Shown here: one piece after another, positions 36,958-48,340 of the stretch
How the letters are laid out: each line of letters begins with the position of its first letter
Position numbering within the stretch: position 1 is the first letter of the stretch
Source of the DNA: an uncultured cyanobacterium
GTDB taxonomy: Bacteria > Cyanobacteriota > Cyanobacteriia > PCC-6307 > Cyanobiaceae
DNA length: 64,000 nucleotides
Reading direction: 5' to 3'
NCBI GenBank assembly: GCA_903856805.1
Contig: CAIOCZ010000040.1
Coordinates: 1-64,000 of the forward strand
Program-made: the position numbers and the translations under genes
Notes under the pieces: model-generated
Database searches by the model: none
Told to the model about the DNA's origin: nothing
Seen by the model: the letters and a program-made list of their open reading frames with translations, nothing else

Positions 36958-38694
36958 TTAGGAGGTCCAGAGCGGAGCTGGGTCATTGGCCGCGGACACC
37001 ACCTCCACGACGAGACTGAGACCGGCGGCCTCCATCACCATGGCGGCACAGGATCGCAGACTCCACTGTTCGAGGCTCAGGTCCAAGGGGCCTTCGCCTG
37101 GTGCGGAGGCCCTCGGCACCAGGGAGACCGTGAAGCCTGAAGGCCCTTCCGACCCCAGCCCCTGGGGTTGCACCCAGAATCGATCGATCATGGCCGCTGG
37201 TCGCCGGTCGAGCGCCACCGCCATGCGCAGCAGCAAGGCCATCTCGTTCACTAGGCGCCGCTGATCGCGCCCCTCAATCAGCTGCCAAGCTTCATGGCGT
37301 TTTTTGGGCAAGCTGCGTCGGTGGTAGCGGGCGATGGCTGCCACCATCAGATGTTCCGCTTCGGAATAGCTCAGCAGTTCGCCATGGCGGATGAGATACC
37401 AGGTGTGCTTGTGATAAGCCCCCACGTTGATGTGCTTTCCCGAGGCGTGTAACTGGGCGGCGGCCCAGAGCAGGGCTTTGCCGCTGCCATCGTCGTGATG
37501 CAACCAGCCCCTGGTCTGGTCATAGAAGCTGAGGGCATGGCGAGCCACCTGGTCGGCGCGGATTGGATCGACGCCGAAACTGCGGCCCAGATGCAGCACG
37601 GTGCGTTGGCGGATCGAGCTCTGGTAGGCAAAGCGATCCCCCAGGAGGTCGTTGCGCAGCATCCAGTCCACGATCAGGCCCTCCCGCAAGGCCTTCTCAC
37701 ACACCACCAGCTCGCTCACCTGCAGCATCGCCATGGTGGTTTGCAGGATCAGGGCGCCGGGAACAATGATCTCGGCACGTCGGTCGTTGAGGGGTGCCAG
37801 GGCTCGCCGTTGTTCAGGACTGAGGCTCCATAACCGGTCCACCAGTTGGTCCAACCGGTCCTTACTGATCCGATAGCCCTGCAGCTTCAGGGGGGGTTTC
37901 GGGTCTTCTGACGCCGCCAGGGCCGCCAGGGCCATCGCCGTGCCGCTGGTGGCCACCAGCAAGGGCCGTTCGCCGGCACGCAGCTCCTGCCTCACTTGCG
38001 CCACTGCCGGGTCCAGTGCCCCCTGGAGATAGGCCTCCAGGAACGTGCGTCGCTCTGCCGGCAGTGGATCCTGCTGGCCAAAGTCCCGATGGAGCCGAAC
38101 CGCACCGATGCGGGTGCTGGTGAGCACACGGGCATCACGGCCATCGGCCAGGATCAGTTCGGTGGATCCACCGCCGATATCCAAGATCAGATGGGGCCGC
38201 TCCCCCAGGCTCATGCCGGAGAGCACCCCGAGGTAGATCAGCCGGGCTTCCTCCAGCCCGCTCACCAGATCCACCTCCAGGCCAAGCTTCTCCTGAATGG
38301 CTTGCAGGAAGGCCCGGCCATTGGGGGCTTCGCGTACGGCGCTGGTGGCGGCCGTCACGATCTGCTCCACCCCGTGACTCGCCGCCAGCTCCCGGCAATG
38401 GCGCAGGGTGAGGAAGGCCCGCTCGATCGCCTCCGCGCTCAGATCACCGGTCTCCTCATCCCGTTCCCCCAGCCGGGTGGTGGCCTTTTCGGTCAACAGC
38501 ACCGAAAAACTGTGCAGGGCTGGATCGATCGTGGCGATCAACAGATGGATCGAGTTGGTGCCGATATCAATGGCCGCTACCCGGCGCTGGGTGGACGGCG
38601 CCTCGGGCTCCATGGCGCCGGAGGTGAGGGTGGTCTCAGGGGCAGTAGTGGGGCGGGCCACAGCGGTGGCGGCAGCCCTCGAGATCGGATCCAT
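36958..38694 (-). CDS. ppx: Exopolyphosphatase, Ppx/GppA family
   Basis: Processive enzyme releasing phosphate from polyphosphate, or pppGpp phosphohydrolase in the related GppA. 578 residues, with the ASKHA fold: phosphate-binding DIGTNSIHLL near residue 42 and the second ATP/phosphate loop DIGGGSTEL near 170. The C-terminal HD-like domain contains ARHALSFYDQTRGW. The first ~28 residues are a variable leader; an internal ATG (EPEAPSTQRRVAAIDIG) is an alternative. It is divergent from ubiA with about 80 bp between. Confidence 0.94.
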   Translation of the reverse strand: MDPISRAAATAVARPTTAPETTLTSGAMEPEAPSTQRRVAAIDIGTNSIHLLIATIDPALHSFSVLLTEKATTRLGERDEETGDLSAEAIERAFLTLRHCRELAASHGVEQIVTAATSAVREAPNGRAFLQAIQEKLGLEVDLVSGLEEARLIYLGVLSGMSLGERPHLILDIGGGSTELILADGRDARVLTSTRIGAVRLHRDFGQQDPLPAERRTFLEAYLQGALDPAVAQVRQELRAGERPLLVATSGTAMALAALAASEDPKPPLKLQGYRISKDRLDQLVDRLWSLSPEQRRALAPLNDRRAEIIVPGALILQTTMAMLQVSELVVCEKALREGLIVDWMLRNDLLGDRFAYQSSIRQRTVLHLGRSFGVDPIRADQVARHALSFYDQTRGWLHHDDGSGKALLWAAAQLHASGKHINVGAYHKHTWYLIRHGELLSYSEAEHLMVAAIARYHRRSLPKKRHEAWQLIEGRDQRRLVNEMALLLRMAVALDRRPAAMIDRFWVQPQGLGSEGPSGFTVSLVPRASAPGEGPLDLSLEQWSLRSCAAMVMEAAGLSLVVEVVSAANDPAPLWTS

Positions 38695-38773
38695 GGCAGG
38701 CGACCCCGGTGGAACGAGGGGCTACTTTGCCATCCACCGGCAGCCCTAGGGTGCCGCCACTGCGACGGTCCTG

Positions 38774-39667
38774 ATGGCCAGGCCTGCCGACTGGCTGGCG
38801 TTGCTGCGCTGGCACAAGCCCAGCGGACGTCTGATTCTGCTCATTCCAGCGGGTTGGGCCCTATGGCTCCATCCGTCGGCCCCCCCGTCGGCCCCGCTTG
38901 TGGGCTGGATCGTCCTGGGGGGACTGGCGGTGAGCGGTGCCGGCTGCGTCGCCAATGATCTCTGGGATCGCCACATTGATCCACAGGTGGACCGCACCCG
39001 CCACCGGCCCCTGGCCAGCGGGCGCGTGGGGGTGGGCGAAGCCATGGCGCTGCTGGTGGTGTGCCTGCTGCTGGCCCTGCTGGTGGTGCTGGCCCTGCCG
39101 GCCCCGCAGCGCGGCCTCTGCCTAGCCCTGGCCGTGGCGGCCCTGCCCCCGGTGCTGCTCTATCCCTCCGCCAAGCGCTGGTTCGCCTGGCCCCAGCTGG
39201 TGCTGGCCCTCTGCTGGGGCTTTGCGGTGCTGATTCCCTGGGCCGCCGCCAGCCGTGGCAGCTGGGGTGGGTCCCCCTCAGCCCTGACAGCCCTGGGGCT
39301 TACCTGGCTGGCGACCGTGCTGTGGACCTTCGGCTTCGATACCGTCTATGCGATGGCCGATCGGGACGACGATCGGCGGTTGGGGGTGCGCAGCAGCGCC
39401 CTGTCCCTGGGACGCCGCGCCGCCAGCATGGTGTGCTGGTGCTACGGCCTCGCCGCGATCTCCCTTGCCGCGGCGGCGGGGGTCCAGGGGATCGGCGGAC
39501 CCGGTTTCTGGCTGCTCTGGCTCCTGGCCTCCGTGGGCATGCAGCGGGAGGCGGCGCTCTTGCGCCAGGCCGATCTGCCCCAAGGCTTCTATGGCCGACA
39601 CTTCAGCCACCAGGTGTGGTTGGGGGGGCTGCTGCTGCTTGCCCTGGTTGTCTCCGTGCCCCGTTGA
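38774..39667 (+). CDS. ubiA: 4-hydroxybenzoate polyprenyltransferase-like prenyltransferase
   Basis: UbiA-superfamily membrane enzyme; in cyanobacteria it attaches a prenyl chain to 4-hydroxybenzoate on the plastoquinone route. About 297 residues, with eight or so helices. The two Asp-rich prenyl-diphosphate sites are NDLWDRHID (about 58-66) and DRDDDRRLGV (about 195-204), plus the KP at LRWHKPSGRL near the start. A strong match to the group. An LD-carboxypeptidase gene follows 4 bp downstream on the same strand. Confidence 0.95.
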   Translation: MARPADWLALLRWHKPSGRLILLIPAGWALWLHPSAPPSAPLVGWIVLGGLAVSGAGCVANDLWDRHIDPQVDRTRHRPLASGRVGVGEAMALLVVCLLLALLVVLALPAPQRGLCLALAVAALPPVLLYPSAKRWFAWPQLVLALCWGFAVLIPWAAASRGSWGGSPSALTALGLTWLATVLWTFGFDTVYAMADRDDDRRLGVRSSALSLGRRAASMVCWCYGLAAISLAAAAGVQGIGGPGFWLLWLLASVGMQREAALLRQADLPQGFYGRHFSHQVWLGGLLLLALVVSVPR

Positions 39668-39671
39668 GTTC

Positions 39672-40589
39672 ATGCCTGCCCTGCCCTTGCCCCTGCCGAC
39701 TCCCCTGCGCCGCGGCGATCGCCTGCGGTTGGTGGCGGCCAGCTCGGCCCTCAGTGAGGCCACCCGTTTGAACGCTGGCCTGGCCCTGCTCGCTAGCTGG
39801 GGCCTGGACCATACCGGTGATCCGGCGGCCCTGGTGGGCCGGCGCTGGGGCTATCTGGCGGGTCAGGACAGGGAACGTCGCGCCGATCTGGACGGCGTTC
39901 CCGAGGCCGAGGAGGCGCCGCTGCTGGCCTGCGTGCGCGGCGGATGGGGGGCGGCTCGACTGCTGGAGCAGCCCCTGGCCCCTGCCCCGGGCTGGCTGCT
40001 GGGCTTCTCGGACGTCACCTCCCTGCTCTGGCATCGGGTGGCCTGCGGCCAGCCTGGGGCCGTCCATGGCCCCCTGGTCACCACCCTGGCGGCGGAGCCC
40101 GCCTGGAGTCAGGAACGGTTGCGGGCGCTGCTGTTCGGCGACCCCCTCCCCGACCTGGAGGGCCTTCCCTGGCGAGGCGGCATCGCCGAGGGCCCCCTGC
40201 TGGCGGCCAACCTGACCGTGGCCACCCATCTGCTGGGCACCCCCCATCTGCCGCCGCTCCAGGGCGCGATCCTGATCCTGGAGGACGTGGGGGAGGCGCC
40301 CTATCGGATCGAGCGGATGCTGACCCAGTGGCGCCTCTGCGGCGCCCTGCAGCAGCTTGCCGGCATCGGCTTTGGCAGCTTCGAAGGCTGCGGCGATGGC
40401 GACCGGGCCGGCGAACCGCCGGAAGAGATCTTCAGCCTGGAGCAGGTGTTGCGGGAACGCACCGCCGATCTGGGAATTCCGGTGGTGGCCCAACTCCCCG
40501 TCGGCCATAGCCCCGGCAATGGCGCCCTGCCCCTTGGGGTGAGGGCCAGGCTTGACGGCCAGCGGGGATGTCTGCAGGTGTTGCCCTGA
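39672..40589 (+). CDS. LD-carboxypeptidase (S66 family)
   Basis: Serine peptidase that removes the terminal D-Ala from tetrapeptides in peptidoglycan recycling. About 305 residues from ATG 39672; the ORF-track start 39348 is in the previous gene. The nucleophile segment is GFSDVTSLLW, the catalytic Glu is in ILEDVGEAPYRIERMLTQ, and the His is in LPVGHSPGNGALPLG. It starts 4 bp after ubiA ends, so it is probably in one operon, then meets a convergent MscS-like gene 10 bp further. Confidence 0.93.
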   Translation: MPALPLPLPTPLRRGDRLRLVAASSALSEATRLNAGLALLASWGLDHTGDPAALVGRRWGYLAGQDRERRADLDGVPEAEEAPLLACVRGGWGAARLLEQPLAPAPGWLLGFSDVTSLLWHRVACGQPGAVHGPLVTTLAAEPAWSQERLRALLFGDPLPDLEGLPWRGGIAEGPLLAANLTVATHLLGTPHLPPLQGAILILEDVGEAPYRIERMLTQWRLCGALQQLAGIGFGSFEGCGDGDRAGEPPEEIFSLEQVLRERTADLGIPVVAQLPVGHSPGNGALPLGVRARLDGQRGCLQVLP

Positions 40590-40599
40590 TCCTTGGCAG

Positions 40600-42234
40600 C
40601 TAAGGCCATGGCGGCAGCGTGCTGGGTTCTCCGTCACGCACGGCGTGATAACCCGGAGAGAGGATTTCCACCTTGGCCTCGGCAAAACGGTCCTGAATGG
40701 CCCCCAGCAGCTCGGAAAGGGTCTCTCGATACAGGCCCGCGTTCACCACAAAGGCATTGAGTTCATAGCTGATGTTGAAATCGTTCAGCGCGGTTTGCAG
40801 GACATAGGGTTCCGGCTGGGCGGCGATGGCGGGGAGGCCCCGGGCGGCGGCGAGCAACAGGGCATGCACTTGGCGCCAAGGAACGTCGTAGCCGATGGTG
40901 ACCGTGGTGGCCACCGCCACGGGCCGTGCGATTTCGCGGGTCGAGAAGGAGAAATTGACGATGGAGGTGGCGATCACGGTGGCATTCGGAATGCTCACCA
41001 GTTCGTTGCGGGGGGTCTGGATCCGGGTGACCAACAGGGCCCGGTCCTGCACCACCCCCACCACCCCGCCGATCTCCACCCGATCGCCTTCCTGGAAAGC
41101 TCGGGTGTAGATCAACATCAGGCCGCTGATCACGTTGGTGGCCACGGCACTGGATCCGAGGGCCGCCAGCACCCCCACCAACAGGCCAGCCCCCTGGAAG
41201 ACCTTGCTGTTCGACCCGGGCACGTAGGGGAACGCAATCACCAGGCCGGCCAGCAGAATGACTCCGGCCAGCAGTCGACGGGTGGGCATGGCCCACTCCG
41301 GATAGAAGCCGGGGATCTGCAACCGACCCCGTTCCAGCGCCCGGAACCAGGCATTGCTGGCCCGGATCACCTGGCTGGTGATCGCCAGGATCAGGACAAT
41401 GCTCAGCAGGTTGGGGATGGCGTTCAGGCCGGCCTCGCCCCCCCGCACCAGCACACTTCGAATTTGGGCCCGCAGGCCTTCGGCGATCACCTGGGTGGGG
41501 GGGAAGAATCCCAACAGCAGGGGGATCAGCAGGTAGCTGACCATCGCCAGCAGGGCCCCATTCAGCAGCTGCCGTCCCAGTTGCAGGCCCTGGCGCACCT
41601 GCTCCTCATCCAACACCCGGGCGCCGGCGACGCGCCATCCCGCCACCCGAGGCGGGCTGTCCGACCGGGCGAGCCAGCGGCGCAGCCGGCCATTGAGCGC
41701 CAGTTGCCACCGCAGCCAGAGCAGATACAGCAGCAGCACCAGCAGAGCCAGGGCCGTCCCCCGCAGCCAGGCGGAGAGGCGGTGAGTGCTGCGGTACTGG
41801 CGAATGGCGTCGCGGAGTTGGTCGCGATAGAGCCCGGCCAGGGCGGGCCGCGATTGGCCGAAGGCGGAGGCGACCCTGTCGTCCACCACCAGGCGTGGCA
41901 GGAACGTGCCATCGGCCTCCTGCACCCCCACCACCGAGTAGGGCGGGTCGTCCCGCACCACCAGTTGCTCGGGGGCCAGGCGATGATCCTCGGCCATCCG
42001 CTTCAACTCCACCGAGGCCCGCTGGGCCAGCCCGGCTGGCGTCCGGCCACCGACAATGGCCCGCAGCTCAAGCACTGGGCGCCCCTCCAGGGTCACCCAG
42101 GCCGGCGCCCCGGCGACGGCCACCGGCCCCCCCAAGAGCAGGGCCAACAGCAGGGCCAGAGCCGGCAGGGCTGGAGCACCCCAGCGCCGGCTGATTCCCG
42201 GACCGGTGCTTGCTGTCATGGGGTTCAGGATCAA
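40600..42234 (-). CDS. MscS-family channel with N-terminal extension
   Basis: 544 residues. A signal-like hydrophobic start (PALALLLALLLGGPVAVAGA) precedes a periplasmic-type domain of roughly 130 residues. Several helices follow, then the MscS pore helix and beta domain: ALGSSAVATNVISGL, 'LIYTRAFQEGDRVEIGGVVGVV' and the RNELVSIPNATV loop. It is the second and longer MscS relative in this window and belongs to the large periplasmic-domain type. Expected to act in osmotic adjustment, with regulation unknown. Its start is 6 bp from ispD's end, and both read left, so it is downstream of ispD in an operon. Confidence 0.88.
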   Translation of the reverse strand: MILNPMTASTGPGISRRWGAPALPALALLLALLLGGPVAVAGAPAWVTLEGRPVLELRAIVGGRTPAGLAQRASVELKRMAEDHRLAPEQLVVRDDPPYSVVGVQEADGTFLPRLVVDDRVASAFGQSRPALAGLYRDQLRDAIRQYRSTHRLSAWLRGTALALLVLLLYLLWLRWQLALNGRLRRWLARSDSPPRVAGWRVAGARVLDEEQVRQGLQLGRQLLNGALLAMVSYLLIPLLLGFFPPTQVIAEGLRAQIRSVLVRGGEAGLNAIPNLLSIVLILAITSQVIRASNAWFRALERGRLQIPGFYPEWAMPTRRLLAGVILLAGLVIAFPYVPGSNSKVFQGAGLLVGVLAALGSSAVATNVISGLMLIYTRAFQEGDRVEIGGVVGVVQDRALLVTRIQTPRNELVSIPNATVIATSIVNFSFSTREIARPVAVATTVTIGYDVPWRQVHALLLAAARGLPAIAAQPEPYVLQTALNDFNISYELNAFVVNAGLYRETLSELLGAIQDRFAEAKVEILSPGYHAVRDGEPSTLPPWP

Positions 42235-42239
42235 GGGAT

Positions 42240-42959
42240 TCAGCCCTCGCCGCGGGCTCGTGCTGCCCGTTCCGCCAGCACAGCCTCGGCCACCAGCAGA
42301 TCAAAGCGGCTGGTGAGCTTGATGTTCGACGCCGGGGCCTCCAGCACCTGCACCGGCAACCCCAGCCGTTCCAACAGGGCAGCGTCATCGGTGACGCTCC
42401 AGCCCTCGGACGCGGCCCGCTGATGGGCGGCGCGCAGCTGGGCTACAGGAAAGCCCTGGGGGGTCTGGGCCGCCCAGAGCCCGCTGCGGTCGGGGGTGGC
42501 CAGGATCGTCCCCTCCCCATTCACTTGCTTGATGGTGTCGGTGACGGGGGTGGCGGCGATCAGGGCCTGACCGGCGGCCAGGGCCGCCGCACAGCGAGCC
42601 AGCAGGTCGGGCTCTACCAGGCAGCGGGCACCATCGTGGATCAAGACCCCCTCCGCCCCTGGCGGCAAGGCCGCCAGCCCCCGGCTGACCGACTCCTGCC
42701 GGGTGTCCCCCCCCAGAATCCAGGCCACCGGGGCGGCTAACCGCCGCTGGGAGGTGGCCGTGGCCGTCGCGACGATCGCCGCAATCGCCTCCCCATCCAC
42801 CGGTTGGCCGATGATGCCGATCCAGCCAATGGCCTCGCAGGCCAAGGCGGCCTCCAGGGTCCAGGCCAATACCGCCCGCCCGGCAACGGGAAGCAGCAAC
42901 TTATTGCCGTTGGCCCCCATGCGCCTGCCACTGCCGGCGGCGGCGATCAGCAAATGCAC
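42240..42959 (-). CDS. ispD: 2-C-methyl-D-erythritol 4-phosphate cytidylyltransferase
   Basis: Transfers CMP to MEP in the MEP (non-mevalonate) pathway of isoprenoids, feeding chlorophyll phytyl chains, carotenoids and quinones. 239 residues, normal length. The nucleotide loop [47 protein letters not shown] and [14 protein letters not shown] are all characteristic. The start may be this ATG or a nearby alternative. An MscS-like gene follows 6 bp downstream. Confidence 0.96.
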   Translation of the reverse strand: MHLLIAAAGSGRRMGANGNKLLLPVAGRAVLAWTLEAALACEAIGWIGIIGQPVDGEAIAAIVATATATSQRRLAAPVAWILGGDTRQESVSRGLAALPPGAEGVLIHDGARCLVEPDLLARCAAALAAGQALIAATPVTDTIKQVNGEGTILATPDRSGLWAAQTPQGFPVAQLRAAHQRAASEGWSVTDDAALLERLGLPVQVLEAPASNIKLTSRFDLLVAEAVLAERAARARGEG

Positions 42960-43104
42960 AAGCCACTCCCTTCCCTAGGCGGGAAAATCCGGATCTGATC
43001 CATACAATCAGGCCACGCGCAGGCCATCGCGCCTGTCTGCTTGGCGGTCAAGGCCCCGGTGCGCCAGGTCCACCGTCAGTCCGCCTCTCTCCGTCCCCAG
43101 TCCG

Positions 43105-43950
43105 ATGCGCGCACTGTTCCTGATTCCGGGCGATGGCGACAGCCAATTGCGGGCATTGCCGGCGGTCGCCGCCACGGCTGACCAGCTCCACTTCCAGATT
43201 CAGGTGGCCTGCTCGCCTGCCTCCGCGGGGATCTGGCCGTTGCTCCCCGCCGTCGAAAAGGTGATCCCTTTCCCCTTCGGATCGGCCACCATGGCGGACT
43301 GGGCCAACCTGCTTGGCTCGGTGCGGGAGCCGGATTTTCAGGCCTGCATCAACTTGGCCAGCGGCCGTCAGGTGGATCTGATGCTGTCCATGAGTCATAT
43401 CCCAGCCCGCATCGCCGCCGGGGGCTTTTCCGCCACCCAGACCGTGACCCCCTCCGGCGGTTGGCCCAGTCAGGCCCTCGCCGCCTACCTGCTGCCGATC
43501 GGGGTGCGCCTCGATGCGGGGGCCTACCGATTGCCCTTGGCGGCCAACGACCTGGCGGGGGCAACCGCAGCCCTCCCCGCAGGTGATGGGCCGATGGTGC
43601 TGTTGGCCAGGGGCGATGGGAGCAACGATTGGCCCGCGGACCGTTGGCAGGATCTCCCCCAACGGCTCCGCACCAGCGTGCCCGGGGTGCGGAGCCTGGA
43701 CGTGGCTCCGAGTCACACCACCGCAGCGGCCGTACGGGAGCGGGCCTCCCTTGTGGCCGTGAGTGATGTGGTGCTGGCCAGTGACCCCATGACGATCGAG
43801 CTGGCCCTGCTCTGTGGGGTGCCTGTGGTGGCCCTAGGTCGCTCTGCCCAGAGCCTGCCCCAGCGCTCGGGAGTCCAAGGAATGGACGCTTCCCCAGGGC
43901 TGGGGGCCATCGCCATGGACGACGTGCTCCGGGCCCTTGGCTTGGGCTGA
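43105..43950 (+). CDS. Glycosyltransferase family 9 (heptosyltransferase-like) protein
   Basis: 281 residues with the GT-B pattern of the ADP-heptose:LPS heptosyltransferase group: RALFLIPGDGDSQLRALPAVA at the start, the 'DGSNDWPADRWQDLPQRL' region, and the nucleotide-binding C-terminal segment SDVVLASDPMTIELALLCGVPVVALG. Shorter than full WaaC/WaaF-type proteins, so it may be a reduced family member. It likely acts on a cell-surface polysaccharide, the substrate unknown. The K+ channel gene begins 31 bp after (GTG) or overlaps it (TTG) on the same strand. Confidence 0.78.
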   Translation: MRALFLIPGDGDSQLRALPAVAATADQLHFQIQVACSPASAGIWPLLPAVEKVIPFPFGSATMADWANLLGSVREPDFQACINLASGRQVDLMLSMSHIPARIAAGGFSATQTVTPSGGWPSQALAAYLLPIGVRLDAGAYRLPLAANDLAGATAALPAGDGPMVLLARGDGSNDWPADRWQDLPQRLRTSVPGVRSLDVAPSHTTAAAVRERASLVAVSDVVLASDPMTIELALLCGVPVVALGRSAQSLPQRSGVQGMDASPGLGAIAMDDVLRALGLG

Positions 43951-43981
43951 CCCCTTGGGCGGGACCTGGGGAAGTAGGGCG

Positions 43982-45091
43982 GTGCTGAGGCTGAATTCGT
44001 TGCGCTGGCGCCGCCGGCGCCCACCGATGCGATCGCGACGGGGCTGGCCCAGCCCCCTGATTGCCTTGGCGCTGCTGGTGAACCTGGCCGCTACGGGCTA
44101 TCGAATCACCGAAGGTTGGGACTGGGGGGATTGCTATTGGATGGTGGCGATCACCATCAGCACCATCGGCTACGGCGAGGTCTATCCCCTCAGTCACGCG
44201 GGGCGGTGGATCACTGTGTTTGTGGTGGTGGGGGGCTTGGTCGTGGTCCAGCTCACCATTCAGAGTTTGCTTGGGCTCTCGGAGTCGGGCTATTTTCGGC
44301 GCCTGGGCGAGCGCCGTTTCCGTCACTGGCTGCGTCGCATGAACAATCACGTCATTCTCTGCGGCTATGGCCGCATTGGTCGGGAGATCGCCGAACAGCT
44401 GGCGCGTGAACACGTGCCGATGCTGGTGGTGGAGATGGACCCGGAGCGGCGCCAGGCCGCCGAAGAGCGGGGATTGCCGGTGATGCTGGCCGATGCGACC
44501 CTCGACGAAACCCTTCTGGAAGCAGGAATTCACCGTTGCCGCAGCCTGGTGGCGACCCTTCCCAGCAACGCCGCCAACCTGTACGTGGTGCTCAGTGCCC
44601 GGGGACTGGCCCCGCACTGCCGCCTGATTGCCCGTTCGGACAGTGAGGAAGCGGAACGGAAGCTGCGCCTGGCCGGTGCCAACCAGGTGGTGAGTCCCTA
44701 TGTGGCGGGTGGAAGGACCATGGCGGCCACCGCCCTGCGCCCCCTGGCGGTGACCTTCATGGACCTGCTGGCGGGGTCCGACTGCGAAGTGGAGGAATTC
44801 CAGCTGAGCAGCGACCCCGTGGCTCTCGGGGACATCAACGGCGCCAGCTTGGCGGATCTGCAGTTGGGACGCCGCAGCGGAGCGATGGTGCTGGCGGTGC
44901 GGAACCCTGAGCCAGCCCTGATGAATCCCTATCGCAGCGAGGGCGTTCAGACCTTGGTCGCCAATCCGGGGGGGCACGTACGGCTGGGGCCAGGCCAGCT
45001 CCTGGTTGTGATGGGAAGCAAGGATCAGTTGGCTCGGTTTTCCGTGCTTCTCGGCCCTGCCCTGATGACCGTGGACGTGATGACCTCCTGA
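43982..45091 (+). CDS. Potassium channel with RCK/TrkA-N regulatory domain
   Basis: About 369 residues from GTG 43982; the ORF-track TTG 43937 overlaps the preceding gene. Two hydrophobic helices (about 23-40 and 72-92) flank a pore loop with the filter ITISTIGYGEVYP (TIGYGE at 61-66), a Glu replacing the usual Asp after GYG. The RCK domain starts at about 110 with HVILCGYGRIGREIAEQL, a nucleotide-binding Rossmann fold, then a TrkA-C region. A two-helix tetrameric K+ channel gated by a cytoplasmic ligand is the expected model. It is part of the same strand run as the GT9-like gene and fabG. Confidence 0.87.
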   Translation: MLRLNSLRWRRRRPPMRSRRGWPSPLIALALLVNLAATGYRITEGWDWGDCYWMVAITISTIGYGEVYPLSHAGRWITVFVVVGGLVVVQLTIQSLLGLSESGYFRRLGERRFRHWLRRMNNHVILCGYGRIGREIAEQLAREHVPMLVVEMDPERRQAAEERGLPVMLADATLDETLLEAGIHRCRSLVATLPSNAANLYVVLSARGLAPHCRLIARSDSEEAERKLRLAGANQVVSPYVAGGRTMAATALRPLAVTFMDLLAGSDCEVEEFQLSSDPVALGDINGASLADLQLGRRSGAMVLAVRNPEPALMNPYRSEGVQTLVANPGGHVRLGPGQLLVVMGSKDQLARFSVLLGPALMTVDVMTS

Positions 45092-45167
45092 AGGGGCAAC
45101 GCCAACGGGTGGGGCCATACGATCGCCGGCGATCGACCCTGATGGGTCAGCCTGTCTCCCCCCTCCG

Positions 45168-45941
45168 ATGTCCAGCGCCCCTGCCTTTGCCGCTCCGCCT
45201 GCCAGCCTGCTGGGTCAGGTGGCCCTGGTGACCGGCGCCAGCCGCGGTATCGGCCGGGCCGTCGCCCTGGCGCTGGCGGCCAGCGGCGCCACGGTTGTCA
45301 TCAATTACAGCAGCTCGGAGGCGGCGGCGGCAGAGCTGGTCGCGTTCATCGAAACCGCCGGGGGCAAGGCCTGGGCCCACCGCGCCAACGTGGGCGAGGA
45401 GGCCGAGGTGGAGGCGATGGTGAAGGCGGTGCTGGATCGGGAAGGCCGCCTCGATGTGCTGGTGAACAACGCCGGCATTACCCGAGACGGCTTGCTGATG
45501 CGGATGAAAACCGCCGATTGGCAGAGCGTGATCGACCTGAATCTGACCGGGGTCTTCCTTTGTACCCGTGCCGTGAGCCGGACGATGCTCAAGGCCCGCA
45601 GCGGTCGGATCATCAACATCACCTCGGTGGTGGCCCTGATGGGCAACCCTGGCCAGGCCAACTACAGCGCCGCCAAGGCGGGGGTTCTCGGGCTCACCCG
45701 CAGCACCGCCGCTGAATTCGCCAGCCGGGGCGTCACCGTGAACGCGGTGGCTCCCGGCTTTATCGCCACCGACATGACCAGGGATCTCGCCACTGAAACC
45801 ATCCTCAAGGGAATCCCCCTCGGACGCATGGGCCAGCCGGAGGAAGTGGCCGGTGTGGTGCGGTTCCTTGCCGCTGACCCCGCCGCTGCCTACCTGACCG
45901 GCCAGGTCCTGCAGGTGGATGGGGGCATGGTGATGCGCTGA
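45168..45941 (+). CDS. fabG: 3-oxoacyl-ACP reductase
   Basis: NADPH-dependent reduction of beta-ketoacyl-ACP in fatty acid synthesis. 257 residues, an SDR enzyme. Cofactor motif VTGASRGIGRA, NNAG motif VLVNNAGITRDGLL, catalytic Ser in NITSVVALMG and YxxxK in ANYSAAKAG, ending in QVLQVDGGMVM. ATG 45168 starts 76 bp after the channel gene. It precedes a convergent small gene. Confidence 0.96.
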   Translation: MSSAPAFAAPPASLLGQVALVTGASRGIGRAVALALAASGATVVINYSSSEAAAAELVAFIETAGGKAWAHRANVGEEAEVEAMVKAVLDREGRLDVLVNNAGITRDGLLMRMKTADWQSVIDLNLTGVFLCTRAVSRTMLKARSGRIINITSVVALMGNPGQANYSAAKAGVLGLTRSTAAEFASRGVTVNAVAPGFIATDMTRDLATETILKGIPLGRMGQPEEVAGVVRFLAADPAAAYLTGQVLQVDGGMVMR

Positions 45942-45951
45942 GCCCTTGGGC

Positions 45952-46224
45952 TCATTCGCTGCTGGGCAGGGGCTGACCCAGATCGTCCCTCAGGCGCCGG
46001 ATCCGTTGCAGTAAGCGCAAGCGGCGACCACGGGCGGTAAAGGTGAGGACGAGGCGGATCGGCACATAGACCAACGCCATGGCTACGCCCAAGGCGGCAA
46101 CGGTCAGGAAGACCAGCCCGTCGGCTTTGGTGACGGGGGCCAAGGCCGAGTCGCCCACGCTGGCGGCGGCGGTGGCTGCCGCACTGGCGGCCAGGGTGAT
46201 GGTCTGCTCCAGGGTCTCCTCCAT
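45952..46224 (-). CDS. Small membrane protein of unknown function
   Basis: 90 residues. An Ala-rich N-terminal half (LEQTITLAASAAATAAASVG) precedes one clear membrane helix (LVFLTVAALGVAMALVYVPIRLVL), then a basic region (RGRRLRLLQRIRRLRDDL) and an acidic end. It fits a single-pass membrane protein with a cytoplasmic basic tail. No family recognised. It is convergent with fabG and divergent from groEL2, where a ~150-bp space holds the groEL promoter. Confidence 0.65.
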   Translation of the reverse strand: MEETLEQTITLAASAAATAAASVGDSALAPVTKADGLVFLTVAALGVAMALVYVPIRLVLTFTARGRRLRLLQRIRRLRDDLGQPLPSSE

Positions 46225-46287
46225 GTCCGGAGGCTACCGACGCCCTTCCTGTCCTGCCGAATCCGGGGCCTCGGTGGGCTGTTTTGA

Positions 46288-48036
<1,749 letters not shown>

Positions 48037-48042
48037 TCCCGT

Positions 48043-48258
48043 TCAAAGGGTGCGAATCAGCTGGGCATGAAGGCGGCAGACGGGGATAGCCTGCCGCGGT
48101 GGGTTGTTGCAGAGCTTGCCTAGCTCCCGGTTCAGCGCCTCCAGTTGCCCAATGTTCTGAAAGCTGATTGGCACCATCAAGAAGACAAGTCCGAACAGGG
48201 CAGCTCCCCTTTGGGGGAGCGGGATTGCCAGGCGTTGGTCCTGTTCCATGGGCAACAT
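48043..48258 (-). CDS. Small single-helix membrane protein of unknown function
   Basis: 71 residues from ATG at 48258. An excellent Shine-Dalgarno, GGAGG followed by eight A/T-rich bases, precedes that ATG, so the ORF-track start (48399) is too early. One hydrophobic helix (AALFGLVFLMVPISFQ), then ALNRELGKLCNNPP and a basic tail. No family recognised. It converges on groEL2 with 6 bp between stops, so overlapping termination is likely. Confidence 0.7.
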   Translation of the reverse strand: MLPMEQDQRLAIPLPQRGAALFGLVFLMVPISFQNIGQLEALNRELGKLCNNPPRQAIPVCRLHAQLIRTL

Positions 48259-48340
48259 TTTTAAACCTCCTTCGCGGTGTTTCTGGGCAAGGTTCAACCG
48301 CTCGCTGCCAGCGCAACGACAACCATTCTTGAGAACCCCT

